Shown: positions 63,124-64,000 of the stretch, piece after piece | How the letters are laid out: each line of letters begins with the position of its first letter | Position numbering within the stretch: the stretch's first letter is position 1 | Assembly (NCBI GenBank): GCA_030435675.1 | Contig: CM059622.1 | Span: 8,556,001-8,620,000, forward strand | Length of the DNA stretch: 64,000 nt | Source: Steinernema hermaphroditum | Taxonomy: Eukaryota > Nematoda > Chromadorea > Rhabditida > Steinernematidae | Direction of reading: 5' to 3' | The notes under the pieces: generated by a model | Database searches by the model: none | What the model saw: only the letters and a program-made list of their open reading frames with translations | Told to the model about the DNA's origin: nothing | Translations under genes and position numbers: made by a program

Positions 63124-64000
63124 ATGGCAGCGCAGCATCCCTCCTCCGAAGCGCCCATCTACCCCCCGGCGAACGCGCAGCTCTCCGACGCCCTTAACGC
63201 CCCCAAGAAGCGTCCCTTCGAGGCCTCCGGCGCCGCGTCCATCCCGGCGAAGCGGCCCCGGAGGAGCCCCGAGGACGACGAAGGCGTCGACTCCGAGGGA
63301 GAGACGACCACCGACGACGACGACTCTCCCCGGAGCCCTGAGTTCCTCGTGAGTCCCCGACTCTCCCACTGAGTCCCTTCCTTCTTCCAGAGCGCCGCGC
63401 CCTCCGTAGAGTCGTCGCCCGAGCGTCTTAAGACGCTTCCTCCGCACTCCTCCTCAGGTGCCCTTCCCTATAGTACCCCGCGAGCCCTTCGTTCAGAGCT
63501 GTACCCCCTCGGCTCCTACTTCAACTACCCCTCAGCCGCGGAGTCCTTCCAGAACCCCTACGCCTCGACGACTCAGTTCATCAACTCCCAGCAGGTAGGC
63601 TCCCTCCACGCGCACCCCTGACGCCCTTTAGATCGCCTACGGCTACTTCTACGACAACAACTTGGCCCAGGTGAGTGGCGACCTTATCCCTAACGTAATT
63701 CCTGGCTTTCAGCCGAGCCAGAGCGCCAACGTCGACCTGCAGTCGGCCCTCCGGAAGAGTAGGCGCCCACCCTTCCCCTCTGACTTCGGCCTCCCTTCAG
63801 CGATCGGCCAGCAGACGCACCAGAAGCTGGATATCTCACCGTCGATGTTTCCCGGGGGTGCCGGTGGCGGCGCCATCCTCGTCAAGGGGCCCCACGAGGT
63901 CTACTGCTCGGTGCCGGGGCGTACGAGCCTCCTGAGCAACACGAAGAAGCACAAGGTGACCATCGGCGAGATCCAGCGCCGCATCAGTCCCCCCGAATGT
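63124..64000 (+). CDS. AP-2 transcription factor, paralogue 2, cut by window end
   Basis: The ATG at 63124 follows a CCACCAG acceptor, as in paralogue 1. Exons 63124-63348, 63391-63594, 63632-63670, 63713-63758 and 63801 onward are in phase. The N-terminus has a nuclear-localisation-like [20 protein letters not shown], an acidic stretch ([18 protein letters not shown]), then Tyr/Ser-rich sequence ([18 protein letters not shown]). The DNA-binding domain begins [20 protein letters not shown] and continues [11 protein letters not shown] to the window edge. The exon border found after SVPG in paralogue 1 is absent here. The tandem order and similar structure indicate a local duplication, but the N-termini are unalike, so it is not recent. 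Confidence 0.93.

Overview
This is a window of nuclear DNA from a nematode, most likely a free-living rhabditid. The protein genes are eukaryotic, and their introns are mostly 38-50 bp with GT...TTTCAG or TTCAG borders. The gene set includes a sperm-specific Gly-rich protein with SAYFG and STMTA repeats, which I associate with the nematode ssq family. No operons of bacterial type, CRISPR arrays or intact tRNA genes were seen. Nothing in the sequence fixes the species.

Layout. 0-2.8 kb: the 5' part of a SCAPER homologue (minus strand, running off the window). 2.8-19.2 kb: a repeat-dense block with a small retrocopy of a SCAPER exon, large foldback (inverted-repeat) elements, tRNA-derived repeats, a broken DIRS/PAT-type retroelement with one open tyrosine-recombinase frame, a Ty3/gypsy integrase relic and Tc1/mariner-derived MITEs. 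19.4-24.7 kb: three genes, an SSQ-like sperm protein (+), a ZNRF1/2-type E3 ligase (+) and a repulsive guidance molecule RGM/DRAG-1 homologue (-). 24.7-27.4 kb: GC-rich DNA without a gene. 27.4-39.5 kb: a second repeat block with two RTE-type LINE relics head to head, solo and inverted LTRs, tRNA-like repeats and a mariner relic. 40.5-43.7 kb: GC-rich non-coding DNA. 43.8-53.5 kb: a compact gene cluster with a transmembrane semaphorin (+), XPA (-), an SLC26 anion transporter (-) and a trypsin-like protease (+). 54.4-59.2 kb: unrecognised coding-like segments, another foldback and a CWF19L1 pseudogene. 60.3-64 kb: two tandem AP-2 transcription factor genes, the second cut by the window end.

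The genes form no single pathway. RGM, semaphorin and AP-2 are developmental signalling or regulatory genes and are flanked by the longest GC-rich non-coding stretches, which are likely regulatory. Semaphorin and XPA are convergent; SLC26 and the protease are divergent from a ~550-bp shared spacer. An AP-2 consensus site lies upstream of each AP-2 paralogue, which suggests auto- or cross-regulation.

The main surprises are the number of long inverted-repeat structures (about nine in 64 kb), several with a tRNA-like core or a shared AACAAGGGAA head; a 140-bp SCAPER exon retrocopy with target-site duplication and A-rich tail; a G-rich GGGTACCCGAAA repeat at three loci; and two GC-AG introns. All similarity calls come from reading the sequence against remembered families; no search was run. 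Exon borders were placed by eye from splice signals and frame.
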